Assembly (NCBI GenBank): GCA_045106815.1
Contig: JBGCFG010000056.1
Location: forward strand, 1 to 64,000
Origin: JAUIAI01 sp045106815
GTDB taxonomy: Bacteria > Pseudomonadota > Gammaproteobacteria > Burkholderiales > Burkholderiaceae_E
DNA: 64,000 nt
Direction: 5' to 3'
Shown: positions 42,600-51,374 of the stretch, piece by piece
Numbering within the stretch: position 1 is the first letter of the stretch
Layout: each line of letters opens with the position of its first letter
The notes under the pieces: model-generated
What the model was told of the DNA's origin: nothing
Database searches by the model: none
What the model saw: the letters and a program-made list of their open reading frames with translations, nothing else
Position numbers and translations under genes: made by a program

Positions 42600-43568
42600 T
42601 TATGCCCGCGTGAGCAGTTCATCATCCGACACATTTATGGCCCGCTTCAGTGCGCCGATGAGCCACTGATGGGCTGGCTCCGCTTCGGCGGAATCGGTCC
42701 AGATCGCATCAATGGAGGCAAGGTCCATCTTGAACGGCAGTGAGCGCACCGCAAACTGATCTTCAAAGCCAGTCGAACGGATGAAGTGTTTGGGCATCAC
42801 GGCAAGCAGATCCGACTTTACGACTACCAGCCCGGCGGTGAAAAACTGATTAACGGTTAGCAAAATGCGGCGCTTTCGTCCCAACTCAGCCAATGACTGA
42901 TCGGCAAACCCGAACGGGCGGCCTGAAAAACTGACCAGCAGGTGATGGGCCGAGCAAAACTGGTCGAGTGTCAGCCTGGCCGTCCCGGCAAGCGGATGAT
43001 CTTTGCGCATGATGCACACATAGGGCCCCTGATACAAAGGCGCAACGCCAAATTGATCAGCTGCATCGTCTTGCATTGAATGCAGCCGAATCGCGGGTCC
43101 GGCCACCGGAAAGTAACCAATCGCCACATCAGCCCGGCCCGATTCCAAAAGCTGGCGGGGGTCTCGCGTGGTAAGCGGCAAGATCCGCAGGCTGACGCCG
43201 GGTGCCTCTTGCTCGATGATGCTCACAAGTGCCGGGACAATCGCCGTGGCGGTCGCGTCCGCCATCGCTAATCGAAAACTGTGTGTCGCCTGCGCCGGGT
43301 CAAATTCACCAGGTGAAATAACCTGCTCCAGACTAGTAAGCGCCTCTCTGACGACCGGCCATAGCGCGGTCGCGCGCGCCGTCGGCTGAACCCCATAGCC
43401 CGAGCGCACCACGAGATCATCGCCCAGCGCCTCTCGCAGCCGCCCAATTGCGTTGCTGACCGCCGGTTGCGTCATCGCCAGTTTTTGCGCCGCCTTGGTC
43501 AGGCTGCGCTCAGACATCACTTCATTGAAAACCTTGAGGAGGTTGAGATCGAGCGTTCGAAGGGACAT
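42600..43568 (-). CDS. LysR-type transcriptional regulator
   Basis: LysR-family DNA-binding regulator, 322 residues, starting at the ATG at 43568. Its N-terminus L-R-T-L-D-L-N-L-L-K-V-F-N-E-V and T-Q-P-A-V-S-N-A-I-G-R-L-R form the winged helix; the NodD/LinR-like subgroup has this start. The rest is a type 2 periplasmic-binding fold. It is directly upstream of maoC. A short palindrome with T-N11-A form sits 21 bases before its start (43589-43603) and may serve autoregulation and control of the divergent small gene at 43748. Confidence 0.92.
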   Translation of the reverse strand: MSLRTLDLNLLKVFNEVMSERSLTKAAQKLAMTQPAVSNAIGRLREALGDDLVVRSGYGVQPTARATALWPVVREALTSLEQVISPGEFDPAQATHSFRLAMADATATAIVPALVSIIEQEAPGVSLRILPLTTRDPRQLLESGRADVAIGYFPVAGPAIRLHSMQDDAADQFGVAPLYQGPYVCIMRKDHPLAGTARLTLDQFCSAHHLLVSFSGRPFGFADQSLAELGRKRRILLTVNQFFTAGLVVVKSDLLAVMPKHFIRSTGFEDQFAVRSLPFKMDLASIDAIWTDSAEAEPAHQWLIGALKRAINVSDDELLTRA

Positions 43569-43588
43569 CGGCGTTCTCCAGCACATCT

Positions 43589-43603
43589 ATTCATTTAGTG
43601 AAT
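43589..43603. promoter_or_regulatory. Candidate LysR-type operator
   Basis: ATTCATTTAGTGAAT is a perfect ATTCA-N5-TGAAT palindrome with the T-N11-A pattern used by LysR regulators. It lies between the LysR gene start (43568) and the divergent small gene (43748). Confidence 0.45.
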
Positions 43604-43747
43604 GTAAGTCATTCGTACAATAAAGTAGACATATACTTGCTGTGACGCAACAATGGCATCCATACAAACAAAGAAAGGGCACCAAGAGAACTCAGTTCCG
43701 GCCCAATCCTCCTCCTCGATAAATTGTTGTTGTAAAGGAAGTCCGAA

Positions 43748-43966
43748 ATGAATGCCAACACCATCGCTGCACAAGGTTACGAACTCGTCTCACGCCGGCC
43801 GCAAGATGCCAAAGCGCCCGGTAAGTCACTGTTTCGCCGCATTTTCGAGAAAATGGCGGCTAACGCAGAGCGTCAGGCAATGGCTCGCCTGGCTGCGGCT
43901 GATCCCCGCATGGCCGCCGAGCTGCGCGCAGCAAGCGATCGCCACGAAGCGCAGGCTCTGATCTAA
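43748..43966 (+). CDS. Small cytosolic protein of unknown function (72 residues)
   Basis: Short gene with a good ribosome site (AAAGGAAG, spacing about 7) and a terminator about 125 bases after its stop. The product is basic and helical: a flexible first third, then K-S-L-F-R-R-I-F-E-K-M and an Ala/Arg/Glu-rich amphipathic stretch (M-A-R-L-A-A-A-D-P-R-M-A-A-E-L-R-A-A-S-D). No cysteine, signal or membrane segment. I do not recognise the family, though it recalls small DUF1127-like proteins in size and basic helix. Divergent from the LysR gene, with 179 bases between. Confidence 0.65.
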   Translation: MNANTIAAQGYELVSRRPQDAKAPGKSLFRRIFEKMAANAERQAMARLAAADPRMAAELRAASDRHEAQALI

Positions 43967-44089
43967 ATCAGGCAAGCGCGTCAGCGTCAAAATCCGGCCT
44001 CTGGTTGACTTGCGGGCCGGTTAGTTTTTCAAGCGGCAGCCAAGCGCTGCCGCTTCAGATGTCTCCTCCACTCCTCCTTTGAGTGGATT

Positions 44090-44122
44090 AGCCCGCCGCT
44101 CCAATAGAGCCGCGGGCTTTTT
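44090..44122 (+). terminator. Rho-independent terminator downstream of the 72-residue protein gene
   Basis: AGCCCGCCGCTC pairs with GAGCCGCGGGCT (one C-C mismatch) around CAATA and is followed by TTTTT on the plus strand. Two further hairpins without T runs (44031-44055 and 44067-44088) precede it, so the 212-base gap 43967-44178 is rich in structure and could include a processed small RNA. Confidence 0.8.
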
Positions 44123-44178
44123 CTTGGGCGGCTCAGGAGCCGATTACCTCAGCCGCTGCAACAGGATTTGGCGAGATT

Positions 44179-44829
44179 TCAGTGCTTGGTGCCGAAAATT
44201 CGATCGCCCGCGTCTCCCAGGCCCGGCACGATGTACGCACTCTCATTGAGCTTTTCGTCTAAGGAGGCCACGTAGACCGGCACTTTGGGATGAGCCTCCT
44301 GAAAAACTGCCACGCCTTCAGGCGCGGCCACTAGCGCGAGAAAACGAATATTTGCTGGTGCGACACCGCGGTCAATCAAAACCTGAACCGCATGAATGGC
44401 TGAATACCCGGTCGCCAGCATCGGGTCGCAGACGATAAATACCCTGCCATCAATTTCCGGCAGGCGAACATAGTATTCAACCGGCCTGTGATCATCGCCT
44501 CTGAACAAGCCGACATGCCCCTGACGGGCCGAAGGGATCAGTTCCATCAGACCGTCTGCCATGCCAAGGCCAGCCCTGAGCACTGGCACGATGGCAATTT
44601 TCTTGCCAGCTATCACGGGCGCATCCATTGGCGACACCGGCGTTTCAATGCGCTCTGTGGTCATGGGCAAATCGCGAGTAATCTCATAGCCCATCAGTAG
44701 CGTGACCTCCCGAAGCAGATCACGGAAGGTGCGCGTGGATGTCTGCTTGTCGCGCATTCGGGTGAGCTTGTGTTGAATCAGCGGATGGTCCAGCACTGAG
44801 AGGGTCGGAAAGCGTGAATCTTTTTTCAT
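44179..44829 (-). CDS. upp: Uracil phosphoribosyltransferase
   Basis: Salvage enzyme making UMP from uracil and PRPP, cytosolic, 216 residues. Typical features are H-P-L-I-Q-H-K-L-T-R-M-R near the start, V-P-V-L-R-A-G-L-G-M-A-D-G and the PRPP loop D-P-M-L-A-T-G-Y-S-A. Most family members have G-G-S in that loop; the Gly-to-Tyr change is also common in Burkholderiales. The C-terminus G-L-G-D-A-G-D-R-I-F-G-T is the uracil-binding end. It follows ppk2 by 53 bases on the same strand. Confidence 0.96.
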   Translation of the reverse strand: MKKDSRFPTLSVLDHPLIQHKLTRMRDKQTSTRTFRDLLREVTLLMGYEITRDLPMTTERIETPVSPMDAPVIAGKKIAIVPVLRAGLGMADGLMELIPSARQGHVGLFRGDDHRPVEYYVRLPEIDGRVFIVCDPMLATGYSAIHAVQVLIDRGVAPANIRFLALVAAPEGVAVFQEAHPKVPVYVASLDEKLNESAYIVPGLGDAGDRIFGTKH

Positions 44830-44882
44830 GGTGAACTCGCGTCCTTGAACTCGCGTAGTGATAGGCAGCAGGTCGGGTTGGA

Positions 44883-45689
44883 CTAGTCAATCGTGATGGC
44901 GCTCGGATCGAATCCGTCCGCCGGCGGGTATTGAGGGTCCATGTCCTTCAGAGTATCTACCAGGATGCTCATGATCGCGTAGTCACGAAACCATTTTCGG
45001 TTCGCCGGAATGATGAACCACGGGGCATTGTCTGTGCTGGTTTCGTGAATCGCATCTTCAAATGCCACCATGTATTTGTCCCAGTGCTTACGCTGGGCGA
45101 TGTCGTGTTCATCAAACTTCCAATGCTTGGCGGGGTCATCCAGTCGGGCCTGCAAACGCTCCTTCTGCTCATCTTTGTTGATATGCAGGTAAAACTTGAT
45201 GATCCGCGTCCCTTCATCGGTTAGCAATCGCTCAAAGTTCCTGATGTGCTCGTATCGGCGGCTCCAGACTTTCTCCGGTACGAAATCATTGACCCTGACA
45301 ACCAGTACATCTTCATAGTGCGACCGATTGAAAATCGTGATTTCACCCTTACCGGGTGTTTGCTGGTGAACTCGCCACAGGTAGTCGTGGGCATATTCCT
45401 CATCGCTTGGCTTCTGAAACCGCGCAATTCGCACGCCGTTCGGGTTCACCCCAGAAAAGACCCGACGGATCGTGCCATCTTTTCCGCCCGTATCCATTGC
45501 CTGCAACACAACCAGCAACGACTGTTCATTCTGAGCGAACAGGCGACGTTGTAAGTCGATCAATTCTCGTCGAAGCTCACGAGTTCTGGCTTCAGCATCG
45601 GCTCGATCACCGTCAAGGCCTGGGGTCGAAGAGCCGTTTAGTTCACCTAGAGAGTCTTTCTTGTTCAGCTTCAGCCAGCAACGTTTCAT
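44883..45689 (-). CDS. ppk2: Polyphosphate kinase 2 family phosphotransferase
   Basis: PPK2-family enzyme of 268 residues that transfers phosphate between polyphosphate and nucleotides. The Walker A loop is D-T-G-G-K-D-G-T (residues about 57-64), the Walker B-like segment is F-N-R-S-H-Y-E-D-V, and the lid and end carry R-L-D-D-P-A-K-H-W-K-F and N-R-K-W-F-R-D. The ATG at 45689 has AGGA at proper spacing; 45704 is an alternative start. Length suggests a single-domain class I or III enzyme; nucleotide preference is not readable. It follows bclA by 53 bases. Confidence 0.9.
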   Translation of the reverse strand: MKRCWLKLNKKDSLGELNGSSTPGLDGDRADAEARTRELRRELIDLQRRLFAQNEQSLLVVLQAMDTGGKDGTIRRVFSGVNPNGVRIARFQKPSDEEYAHDYLWRVHQQTPGKGEITIFNRSHYEDVLVVRVNDFVPEKVWSRRYEHIRNFERLLTDEGTRIIKFYLHINKDEQKERLQARLDDPAKHWKFDEHDIAQRKHWDKYMVAFEDAIHETSTDNAPWFIIPANRKWFRDYAIMSILVDTLKDMDPQYPPADGFDPSAITID

Positions 45690-45742
45690 TGTCGATCCTG
45701 TCATGGGAGTCCAGCGCCGCATCTACCAACCGCCCTTGCCAA

Positions 45743-47338
45743 TCAGGTTCGCAGCTTGAATCGTTGAATCTTACCGGTTGCCGTTTTGGGGAGCTCGGAA
45801 ACGAATTCGACCCATCGCGGATACTTGTGCGGGGCCAATTTCTCTTTAACGTGCGCCTGCAGCTCCTCGGCCAGCGACTCCCCTGCCTGCGTGCCTTCCT
45901 GCAATACCACGAACGCCTTGGGTTTAATCAGCGATGATTCATCGGGCATGCCAACGACCGCTGCCTCAAGCACCGTCTCGTGCGAGGCCAACGCTGACTC
46001 CACCTCGAACGGCGACACATACTGCCCGCTGACTTTCAGCATGTCATCGGAGCGTCCGGCATATTGGAAGTAGCCGTCTTCTGTTTGCTGGTACTTGTCA
46101 CCGCTTCGGGTCCACTCACCTTCAAAGGTCGTTCGGCTACGAATGCGTTGATTCCAGTAGTGGCTCGCGGCACTGGGACCTTTGATAATCAAATCGCCAA
46201 TCTCACCAACCGCAACCTCGGCTCCCGAATCATTGACAAGTCGAACCTCATAGCCGGGCACTGGTTCGCCTGTCGTGCCATAGCGCACTCGTCCGGGTCG
46301 ATTCGACAAGAAGATGTGCAACATCTCGGTTGAACCGATACCGTCCAGGATTTCAACGCCGAAGCGCTCGGAGAAACGTTTGCCCACATCTTCTGGCAGC
46401 GCCTCACCGGCTGAAGCACACCGCCTTAAACTGAGAGACTCTCTGACTGGCAGACCCTGGGTCGCCAGCATTGCCGCAAATAACGTGGGCACACCATAGA
46501 AAATGGTGGGCTGATGCGGGCCCGCCAGACGTGTAAACACGGCGTCGGGTGTTGGTCGCTCAGCCATTAGAACAGCAGTAGCGCCAACTGCCATCGGGAA
46601 GGTCAGACCATTGCCCAGGCCATAGGCAAAGAACAACTTGGCGGCGGAAAACACGACATCTTGTTCCTTAAGACCAAGGACTGGTGTGCCATACAGTTCT
46701 GCAGTCTGGATCAGGCTTGAATGGATGTGGACCGTTCCCTTGGGTTGCCCGGTCGACCCGGACGAGTAGAGCCAAAAGCACGGCTCGTCTGCACAGGTAT
46801 TCACCGATTCAAACCGCGTTGATCCCGCTTCACCAGTTTCGTCAATAAAGTAGGCAGACCCGGCATTGGCGATAGGATCGGCGCCAACGGTCACGATCGC
46901 CTCCAGGGTGTCAACCGAACTGGTGAGCCCTTTAAACATGCCCAACAAGGGTTCCGACACAAATGCAAGGCGTGCGCGCGAGTCTGCAACCATGAAGGCA
47001 TAGTCTTCTGCTTTCAAAAGCGTATTGACCGCAACCGGCACAACTCCAGCCTTAATCGCCCCGAGGAAGGCAACCGGCCAGTCCGTAGTGTCCAGCATGC
47101 ACAGCAGAATTCTTTCCTCACGCCGCACACCCGCCGCCACCAGGGCGTGGGCAAAGTGATCGACGCGGGCAGACAATTCGTCATAGGTGAGCGTGGTGTA
47201 GTCGTCGACAAATGCAGCCTTAGACCCCCGGCCGGCCTGCAAATTACGCTCGATCAGATCATGAGCGGCATTGAACTGTCGCGGTACGTTGACAATGGGG
47301 GGTTGGGCTGTGTGGTCAGCGCTCGACAGCTCTGGCAT
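45743..47338 (-). CDS. bclA: Benzoate-CoA ligase family protein
   Basis: AMP-forming acyl-CoA synthetase, 531 residues, of the benzoate-CoA ligase group. The P-loop-like signature Y-S-S-G-S-T-G-Q-P-K-G-T-V-H is near residue 190, G-E-I-G-D-L-I-I-K and Y-F-Q-Y-A-G-R-S-D-D-M near 415, and the catalytic Lys in T-A-T-G-K-I-Q-R-F near the end. It activates benzoate, and in relatives also 2-aminobenzoate, with CoA. It lies 108 bases downstream of boxB, but a strong terminator sits in that gap. As no other ligase is near the anthraniloyl-CoA oxygenase, it may serve both routes. Confidence 0.92.
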   Translation of the reverse strand: MPELSSADHTAQPPIVNVPRQFNAAHDLIERNLQAGRGSKAAFVDDYTTLTYDELSARVDHFAHALVAAGVRREERILLCMLDTTDWPVAFLGAIKAGVVPVAVNTLLKAEDYAFMVADSRARLAFVSEPLLGMFKGLTSSVDTLEAIVTVGADPIANAGSAYFIDETGEAGSTRFESVNTCADEPCFWLYSSGSTGQPKGTVHIHSSLIQTAELYGTPVLGLKEQDVVFSAAKLFFAYGLGNGLTFPMAVGATAVLMAERPTPDAVFTRLAGPHQPTIFYGVPTLFAAMLATQGLPVRESLSLRRCASAGEALPEDVGKRFSERFGVEILDGIGSTEMLHIFLSNRPGRVRYGTTGEPVPGYEVRLVNDSGAEVAVGEIGDLIIKGPSAASHYWNQRIRSRTTFEGEWTRSGDKYQQTEDGYFQYAGRSDDMLKVSGQYVSPFEVESALASHETVLEAAVVGMPDESSLIKPKAFVVLQEGTQAGESLAEELQAHVKEKLAPHKYPRWVEFVSELPKTATGKIQRFKLRT

Positions 47339-47376
47339 TGAACTCTCCGGTGTTCTTGTAGGCTAAGTTTAAATTG

Positions 47377-47407
47377 AAAAAAGCGCACCACGACTGCCGT
47401 GATGCGC
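47377..47407 (-). terminator. Rho-independent terminator between boxB and bclA
   Basis: On the minus strand GCGCATCACG and CGTGGTGCGC form a ten-base-pair stem with one G-U pair and a five-base loop (47383-47407), followed by TTTTTT. It lies 39 bases after the boxB stop, so bclA probably relies on readthrough or a promoter of its own. Confidence 0.88.
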
Positions 47408-47445
47408 CTTTGCTGCCCGTGCAAGCAGTCAGTGCTGGACGTCAA

Positions 47446-48885
47446 TTAGAGTGAGACATATTCATAGTCGACAGCCAAATTGTTAATACCGCGATCAGGC
47501 GGCGCAATCCAGTTGGCCATTTTGCCCGGCTCGTGCACTTTGATCATGAGCGACTTTACATAGGCGCGGTCATCATCTGACGGAATCCACTGATAAAGGT
47601 TGGCATCATAAGTTTCCTGACTGATTCGCTGGCCCTCAGGGTTCATAGGCACATTAGCCCAGGCGCCAATGCCACGGCGAAAACGCGTCGAAGGCAGCTT
47701 CAACCGAAAGTCAAAACCAGCTCGCTCAATGGCCCGGTTCCAGCGCTTGAAGCCAAGCTCGCAATCCTTGACGTATGACAGTCTGACCTCTTCATTCATC
47801 GCATTGCGCATCGGCACTTCACGCTGGCCAATCCCCTCACCTTGACCGTTCCAGCCTTCGCTTGGCACGGTCAAGTCAAAGATGGACTCTTTCTCGACAT
47901 GATCTTCATAGCGGTGCTCATCCGGGCGCCCTTTCAAGCCATTGGCAAACGCCGCTGCCGCGTTGGAAGAGTCTTCGCTGCCGAACAGATCGAGTGATGA
48001 GGTAAACCAGAAGTTAATGTAGCGCTGTAACAAAGGCAGATCAATACAGCCCGCTTTACGAATCGCTTCGGGGTCATCGGTCTTTAGCTGGTTCATGACC
48101 TCGAGCGTGCGCTTCACGATGCGACCAATACCCGTGTCGCCCACAAACATGTGATGCGCTTCTTCGGTGAGCATGAAACGGCAGGTTCTCGACAACGGAT
48201 CAAACGCTGACTCAGCAAACGACTTTAGCTGGAACTTACCGTCACGGTCTGTGAAGTAAGTGAACATATACAACGAGAGCCAGTCGTCGATGGGCTCATT
48301 AAACGTGCCTAAAATTCTTGAGTTATCTGGGTCACCAGAATGGCGCTCAAGCAACTCTTCTGCTTCTTCACGGCCATCGCGTCCGAAATGAGCATGCAAC
48401 AAATAGACCATGGCCCACAAATGGCGTCCCTCTTCAACATTGATCTGGAACAGATTACGCATGTCATAAAGGGATGGTGCAATGTGGCCCAGCAAGCGTT
48501 GCTGCTCAACCGACGCAGGCTCTGTATCGCCCTGCGTCACGATGAAGCGCCGCAAGACTGAGCGGAATTCACCCGGCACGCTCTGCCAGACTGGCTGACC
48601 CATCATGTCGCCAAACCCTATCGTGCGATCCTGTTCGCGGTCGGCCATAAAAATGCCCCAGCGGTAATCTGGCATTGCTACCTTGCCGTAGTCGGCCCAG
48701 CCTTTTGCGTCGACTCCAATGGCAGTGCGCAAAAAAACATCGGCCGCTTTAAAGTCGGACGGGCCCGATTCGTCCCACCAATTCAAAAACCTCGGCTGCC
48801 AATGCTCGAGTGCCCGCTGCAAGGCGCGATCATTGGCCAGGTTCACATTATTAGGAATGCGATCGGTGTAGTTGATGCTAGACAT
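47446..48885 (-). CDS. boxB: Benzoyl-CoA 2,3-epoxidase subunit BoxB
   Basis: Di-iron oxygenase that epoxidises benzoyl-CoA at C2-C3, cytosolic, 479 residues, the family length. Metal-binding stretches in the central helical bundle include N-V-E-E-G-R-H-L-W-A-M and E-E-A-H-H-M-F-V-G-D-T-G, with paired Glu and His as in ferritin-like oxygenases. A strong ribosome site (AAGGAG) precedes the ATG. It follows boxC by 63 bases. BoxB needs electrons from the reductase BoxA, which I do not find in this window. Confidence 0.96.
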   Translation of the reverse strand: MSSINYTDRIPNNVNLANDRALQRALEHWQPRFLNWWDESGPSDFKAADVFLRTAIGVDAKGWADYGKVAMPDYRWGIFMADREQDRTIGFGDMMGQPVWQSVPGEFRSVLRRFIVTQGDTEPASVEQQRLLGHIAPSLYDMRNLFQINVEEGRHLWAMVYLLHAHFGRDGREEAEELLERHSGDPDNSRILGTFNEPIDDWLSLYMFTYFTDRDGKFQLKSFAESAFDPLSRTCRFMLTEEAHHMFVGDTGIGRIVKRTLEVMNQLKTDDPEAIRKAGCIDLPLLQRYINFWFTSSLDLFGSEDSSNAAAAFANGLKGRPDEHRYEDHVEKESIFDLTVPSEGWNGQGEGIGQREVPMRNAMNEEVRLSYVKDCELGFKRWNRAIERAGFDFRLKLPSTRFRRGIGAWANVPMNPEGQRISQETYDANLYQWIPSDDDRAYVKSLMIKVHEPGKMANWIAPPDRGINNLAVDYEYVSL

Positions 48886-48948
48886 GTTGTTACTCCTTAA
48901 ACTCGCTTTGCCGCTTGGGGCGCCAGGATAGGCATCAAATAAGACTAT

Positions 48949-50658
48949 TCAGACTCTCTTGAAATCGAAATCAGGCCGGGAACCGCTACCGTAAACTTTC
49001 AGCGCGCCCTCTTCGCCCACGGCATTGGGCCGGTTAAAGATCCAGTTCTGCCACGCGGTCAACCGACCAAAAATGCGGGTGAGCATCGTCTCGGGGCCGC
49101 TGAACCGCAGGCTGGCTTCCATCCCTGTTAGCGCGTCGGGCGACAGTGACACTCGCTCTTCTATCGCAATTCGAACCTCATCGGGGTAGTCGAGATCGTC
49201 TGGGGTTGCTGTCACGAGCCCTAGTGACTCGCACTGAGCAGGCGTTAGTGCCTGGCCGATCAAGCTGTCATTAACGTCTGCAGGCAAGCTGTCTGAATAG
49301 TGGGCTTGCAAGCGCGTCTGTCCGCTTGCCATCGGGTAAACCCCGAAGCCTGAATGCCCTAGCGAGATTGCGGTTTCTTCCCCTGCTTCTGGCGAATCCA
49401 GCATGTAACTACGATCAGCAGCAAAAACCAACTCAGCAAATACGCCAGCAAAGCACGAACCAGGTTCTACGAGCGTGAAAATCGAGCGTGAAGAAACATC
49501 AAGTCGCGACAATAGCCGCCGCCACGAGCCGGTAACTTCTCTAATAAATCCGTGCTCTCTGTTGGCATGCATAAACTCGTCGTACGCAAGCATCAATGCC
49601 GGATCGCCGCTGGTTTTGATCGTCCAAAGGCCAGCCTCGACTTCATTGCTTCGCAATCTCAAAACCGCGTCTTCGAATTGCCTGGCACAGGCCAGAGGCC
49701 AAAAATCTGCACCTTGTTCAACTGCCGCATCGGCATTCGCAGGCGGCGCTTCTGATGCGCCGCGCAACAACCATTCAACCTGACGCCCGGCGCGATCGAC
49801 CTTGACAGTTAGGCAGTCATACTCCAATCCATCAGCCGTCTCAGCCACCTTCAATGGTGTCAAGGCTACAGCCTTGTCCCACTTCCCGCGCTCGCTGCCG
49901 AGCGCCAAGCGCGCAGCATGTTCGGCGGTTGCGGTTTCGAACGCGGCCGGCTTGGCGGTATGGTCAACGAGCTTCCAGGTTTTGGCACGGTCAGCTCGCA
50001 CCCCTTCAGCTGTCGTACAAAACACATCGGCCAGGTCACGGCGCATGCGCCGCTTATCGACCAGACGTGTCAGTCCACCAGTACCCGGTAATACGCCCAG
50101 CAACGGCACCTCAGGCAGGCTCACCGTTGAAGACCTGTCATCAATCATCAGAATTTCATCGCAAGCCAGCGCCATTTCATAACCGCCACCGGCGCAAGTA
50201 CCGTTAACGGCCGCCAGAAACTTAAGGCCACTGTGCTGACTGGAGTCTTCAATGCCGTTGCGTGTCTCATTGGTGAACTTGCAGAAATTCACTTTCCAGG
50301 CATGACTTGAAACCCCAAGCATGTAAATGTTGGCGCCTGAGCAGAACATCTTGGCTTTCCCACTCGTGAGCACGACGCACTTAACCGAGGGGTGCTCGTA
50401 ACGAATCCGGTTGACGGCGTCATTTAATTCAATATCAACACCCAGGTCGTATGAATTGAGCTTGAGCTTGTAGCCCGGGCGCAGACCCGCGTCTTCGTCT
50501 ATATCTAGTGTGAGCGTGGCTGTGTCACCCTCAACCGCCAAATGCCAGTGCCGATACTGATCAGGGCTGGTCGCAAAGATGACTGAATCACTCGCGTTGC
50601 CTGTTGCCTTATCGGCGCTCGTTGCTTCGCTAGGGTTTGCCTCGGTTGTCACGCTCAT
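48949..50658 (-). CDS. boxC: 2,3-Epoxybenzoyl-CoA dihydrolase (BoxC)
   Basis: Crotonase-superfamily enzyme, 569 residues, that opens the ring of 2,3-epoxybenzoyl-CoA to 3,4-dehydroadipyl-CoA semialdehyde and formate. A first crotonase-like half carries A-V-N-G-T-C-A-G-G-G-Y-E-M-A-L and L-P-E-V-P-L-L-G-V-L-P-G-T-G-G-L-T-R; a second half (about 270-569) is a further crotonase-like region, as in known BoxC. First gene of the minus-strand box operon; TGCA repeats that fit a BoxR operator lie upstream (50717-50768). Confidence 0.95.
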   Translation of the reverse strand: MSVTTEANPSEATSADKATGNASDSVIFATSPDQYRHWHLAVEGDTATLTLDIDEDAGLRPGYKLKLNSYDLGVDIELNDAVNRIRYEHPSVKCVVLTSGKAKMFCSGANIYMLGVSSHAWKVNFCKFTNETRNGIEDSSQHSGLKFLAAVNGTCAGGGYEMALACDEILMIDDRSSTVSLPEVPLLGVLPGTGGLTRLVDKRRMRRDLADVFCTTAEGVRADRAKTWKLVDHTAKPAAFETATAEHAARLALGSERGKWDKAVALTPLKVAETADGLEYDCLTVKVDRAGRQVEWLLRGASEAPPANADAAVEQGADFWPLACARQFEDAVLRLRSNEVEAGLWTIKTSGDPALMLAYDEFMHANREHGFIREVTGSWRRLLSRLDVSSRSIFTLVEPGSCFAGVFAELVFAADRSYMLDSPEAGEETAISLGHSGFGVYPMASGQTRLQAHYSDSLPADVNDSLIGQALTPAQCESLGLVTATPDDLDYPDEVRIAIEERVSLSPDALTGMEASLRFSGPETMLTRIFGRLTAWQNWIFNRPNAVGEEGALKVYGSGSRPDFDFKRV

Positions 50659-50716
50659 TGTCGCGGCGCCTTATATCGGTATAGAGCGGTGGAGAATAAT
50701 GAACGATCGCAGAATT

Positions 50717-50768
50717 TGCAATAAACTGCGTATCGTTAGTAGGTATATGCATTTTAATTCATCTTGCA
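50717..50768. promoter_or_regulatory. Candidate BoxR operator region with TGC(A/G) repeats
   Basis: TGCA-N6-TGCG (50717-50730) and two more TGCA sites (50748-50751 and 50765-50768) lie between the divergent boxC and flavodoxin genes. The related regulator BzdR of Azoarcus binds TGCA repeats, so control by BoxR (52951-53877) is plausible. Confidence 0.45.
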
Positions 50769-50789
50769 GCTTTATTTGAGATCTTATGT

Positions 50790-51254
50790 ATGGAAATTGA
50801 AATTCTTGTCGGAACGATGACCGGCACCGCCAACCTGGTCGCTCAGGAAATTGAGCTGACCTATGGCGAAGACGACGTCACGATCAATATCCATCAGATG
50901 GATGATTTGACGCCGGCGATTTTCGAGGCGGGTAAAACCTACCTCATCTGCACATCAACTTACGGTCAGGGCGATGTGCCTGACAATGCGATGGCCTTTT
51001 ACACCGCACTAAACGCCGACAAACCTGACTTGTCACAAGTGAGCTTTGGCGTTCTGGGGCTTGGCGACATGACCTACGCCGACACGTTTAACTATGGCGG
51101 GGCAAAGTTTGAAGCGGTGATGCTTGAACTTGGCGCCAGACAAATTGGCGAACGCGCAATCATCGATGCATCGCTTGGCGAATTACCTGAAGATATGGGC
51201 GTTGAATGGATGGCTGGATGGCTCGAGCATGCCAAGGAGCATGCGGCCAGTTAA
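50790..51254 (+). CDS. Flavodoxin (MioC-like)
   Basis: Small FMN electron carrier, 154 residues. The FMN phosphate loop G-T-M-T-G-T-A is at residues about 8-14, and the second FMN-binding loop T-S-T-Y-G-Q-G-D-V-P appears near 55 and L-G-L-G-D-M-T-Y near 91. Acidic surface overall. Divergent from boxC with a 131-base shared regulatory gap. Since BoxA is missing next to boxB, it could carry electrons to the BoxB oxygenase; that is inference only. Confidence 0.9.
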   Translation: MEIEILVGTMTGTANLVAQEIELTYGEDDVTINIHQMDDLTPAIFEAGKTYLICTSTYGQGDVPDNAMAFYTALNADKPDLSQVSFGVLGLGDMTYADTFNYGGAKFEAVMLELGARQIGERAIIDASLGELPEDMGVEWMAGWLEHAKEHAAS

Positions 51255-51374
51255 GCGAACAACATTGGATTAAGTTGTCCAAAGTAGAACTTGACTGCAC
51301 ATTTAGTTCATAGCCTCGGGAGGCTGCATGGCTGATCCCAACTAGCGCTCCGCCGATGCGATTAGCGACCATAA

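Noticed and set aside
44031..44055. AAGCGGCAGC hairpin as terminator of the small gene
   Set aside because: Perfect stem but no T run on either strand; the hairpin at 44090-44122 with TTTTT is the better terminator.
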